From: Cytophagales bacterium
GTDB taxonomy: Bacteria > Bacteroidota > Bacteroidia > Cytophagales > Cyclobacteriaceae
Direction: 5' to 3'
DNA length: 6,000 nucleotides
NCBI GenBank assembly: GCA_003541895.1
Contig: DPLR01000625.1
Span: 1-6,000 of the forward strand
Under the pieces are notes generated by a model that worked only from the letters and a program-made list of their open reading frames with translations, ran no database searches and was not told where the DNA came from. The position numbers were made by a program, and so were the translations under genes. Positions 5,649-6,000 of the stretch are shown here, piece by piece (the stretch's first letter is position 1; each line of letters opens with the position of its first letter).

Positions 5649-6000
5649 ATGGACAATTTTGTTGTATCGGCCCGTAAGTACCGCCCACTTGGTTTTGATG
5701 AGGTGGTCGGTCAGGAGCATATTACGACTACCTTAAAAAACGCCATCGACAACAACAAACTTGCGCAAGCACTTCTGTTTTGTGGGCCCCGCGGAGTTGG
5801 AAAAACTACCTGCGCCCGTATTGTGGCTCGTTTAATTAATGGATTTGAAGAAAAAGCTGAAGTCAATTCGCTCAATATTTTTGAATTGGATGCCGCCTCC
5901 AACAACTCGGTGGAAGACATTCGCAACCTGATTGACCAGGTGCGCTACCCACCACAGTTCGGCAAATTCAAAGTGTACATCATCGATGAAGTTCACATGC
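5649..6000 (+). CDS. dnaX: DNA polymerase III subunit gamma/tau, N-terminal part (runs past window end)
   Basis: DnaX is the AAA+ ATPase of the replicative clamp loader. The 117 visible residues begin MDNFVVSARKYRPLGFDEVV, the standard Bacteroidota N-terminus, with the clamp-loader RPxxFxxVVGQ signature. Walker A is GPRGVGKTT at 46-54, with K52 contacting ATP. LDAASNNSVEDIRNLIDQVR lies at 80-99, and Walker B VYIIDEVHM at 109-117, with catalytic D113-E114. Between Walker A and LDAASNN, most DnaX proteins carry a four-cysteine zinc module; here only a short stretch (about residues 63-76, N-G-F-E-E-K-A-E-V-N-S-L-N) is present and contains no cysteine. The two cysteines seen, C45 and C55, flank Walker A and are not part of that module. 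The gene is divergent from rpsT across 119 bp, and an inverted repeat lies just before the ATG. Identification is secure. Confidence 0.97.
   Translation, partial: MDNFVVSARKYRPLGFDEVVGQEHITTTLKNAIDNNKLAQALLFCGPRGVGKTTCARIVARLINGFEEKAEVNSLNIFELDAASNNSVEDIRNLIDQVRYPPQFGKFKVYIIDEVHM

Noticed and set aside
5455..5736. Plus-strand frame of 93 codons crossing rpsT and the start of dnaX
   Set aside because: It is antisense to rpsT and out of frame with dnaX, and it covers both a recognised promoter and a recognised start codon. No family resemblance.
5711..5926. Minus-strand frame of 71 codons inside dnaX
   Set aside because: It is antisense to the conserved Walker A region of dnaX, which explains the sequence fully.

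Overview
The window reads as a moderate-GC Bacteroidota chromosome, probably from the Cytophagales side of the phylum (inference). The evidence is a TTTG-N19-TAnnTTTG promoter upstream of rpsT, start codons without Shine-Dalgarno sequences, a KdpA of the type with VNCNLQHYSGE in the first pore segment, a DnaX beginning MDNFVVSARKYRP, and a four-helix membrane protein of a type I recognise from Bacteroidota. All genes look intact, apart from the two cut by the window edges. I see no mobile element, CRISPR array, tRNA or rRNA.

Layout. Positions 1-3437 on the minus strand hold the start of a potassium-transporting Kdp operon. In transcription order this is a 27-residue membrane microprotein (3354-3437), kdpF (3273-3350), kdpA (1557-3254) and kdpB (1-1547, cut by the window edge). 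The two smallest genes are easy to miss because of their size. kdpC, expected next, would lie outside the window. A 153-bp gap (3438-3590) separates this operon from a divergent plus-strand gene for a small four-helix membrane protein (3591-4055). That gene runs tail to tail, with no intervening base, into a minus-strand MFS transporter (4056-5207), which appears to start with TTG. Upstream of the MFS gene is a strong intrinsic terminator (5215-5251) belonging to rpsT (5275-5529, ribosomal protein S20), then the rpsT promoter. Divergent from rpsT, the first 117 codons of dnaX (5649 onward) run off the right edge.

How the genes work together. KdpF, KdpA and KdpB are parts of one complex: KdpA is the channel-like K+ subunit, KdpB the P-type ATPase, and KdpF a small lipid-like stabiliser. 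The microprotein lies 3 nt upstream of kdpF and is probably co-translated with it. rpsT and dnaX are housekeeping genes sharing a divergent intergenic region. The two other membrane proteins have no visible functional link to either group.

The window is mostly ordinary core genome. The points most worth a second look are the microprotein ahead of kdpF, the apparent absence of the cysteine zinc module in DnaX, a perfect inverted repeat just before the dnaX start codon, and the TTG start of the MFS gene directly behind a terminator.
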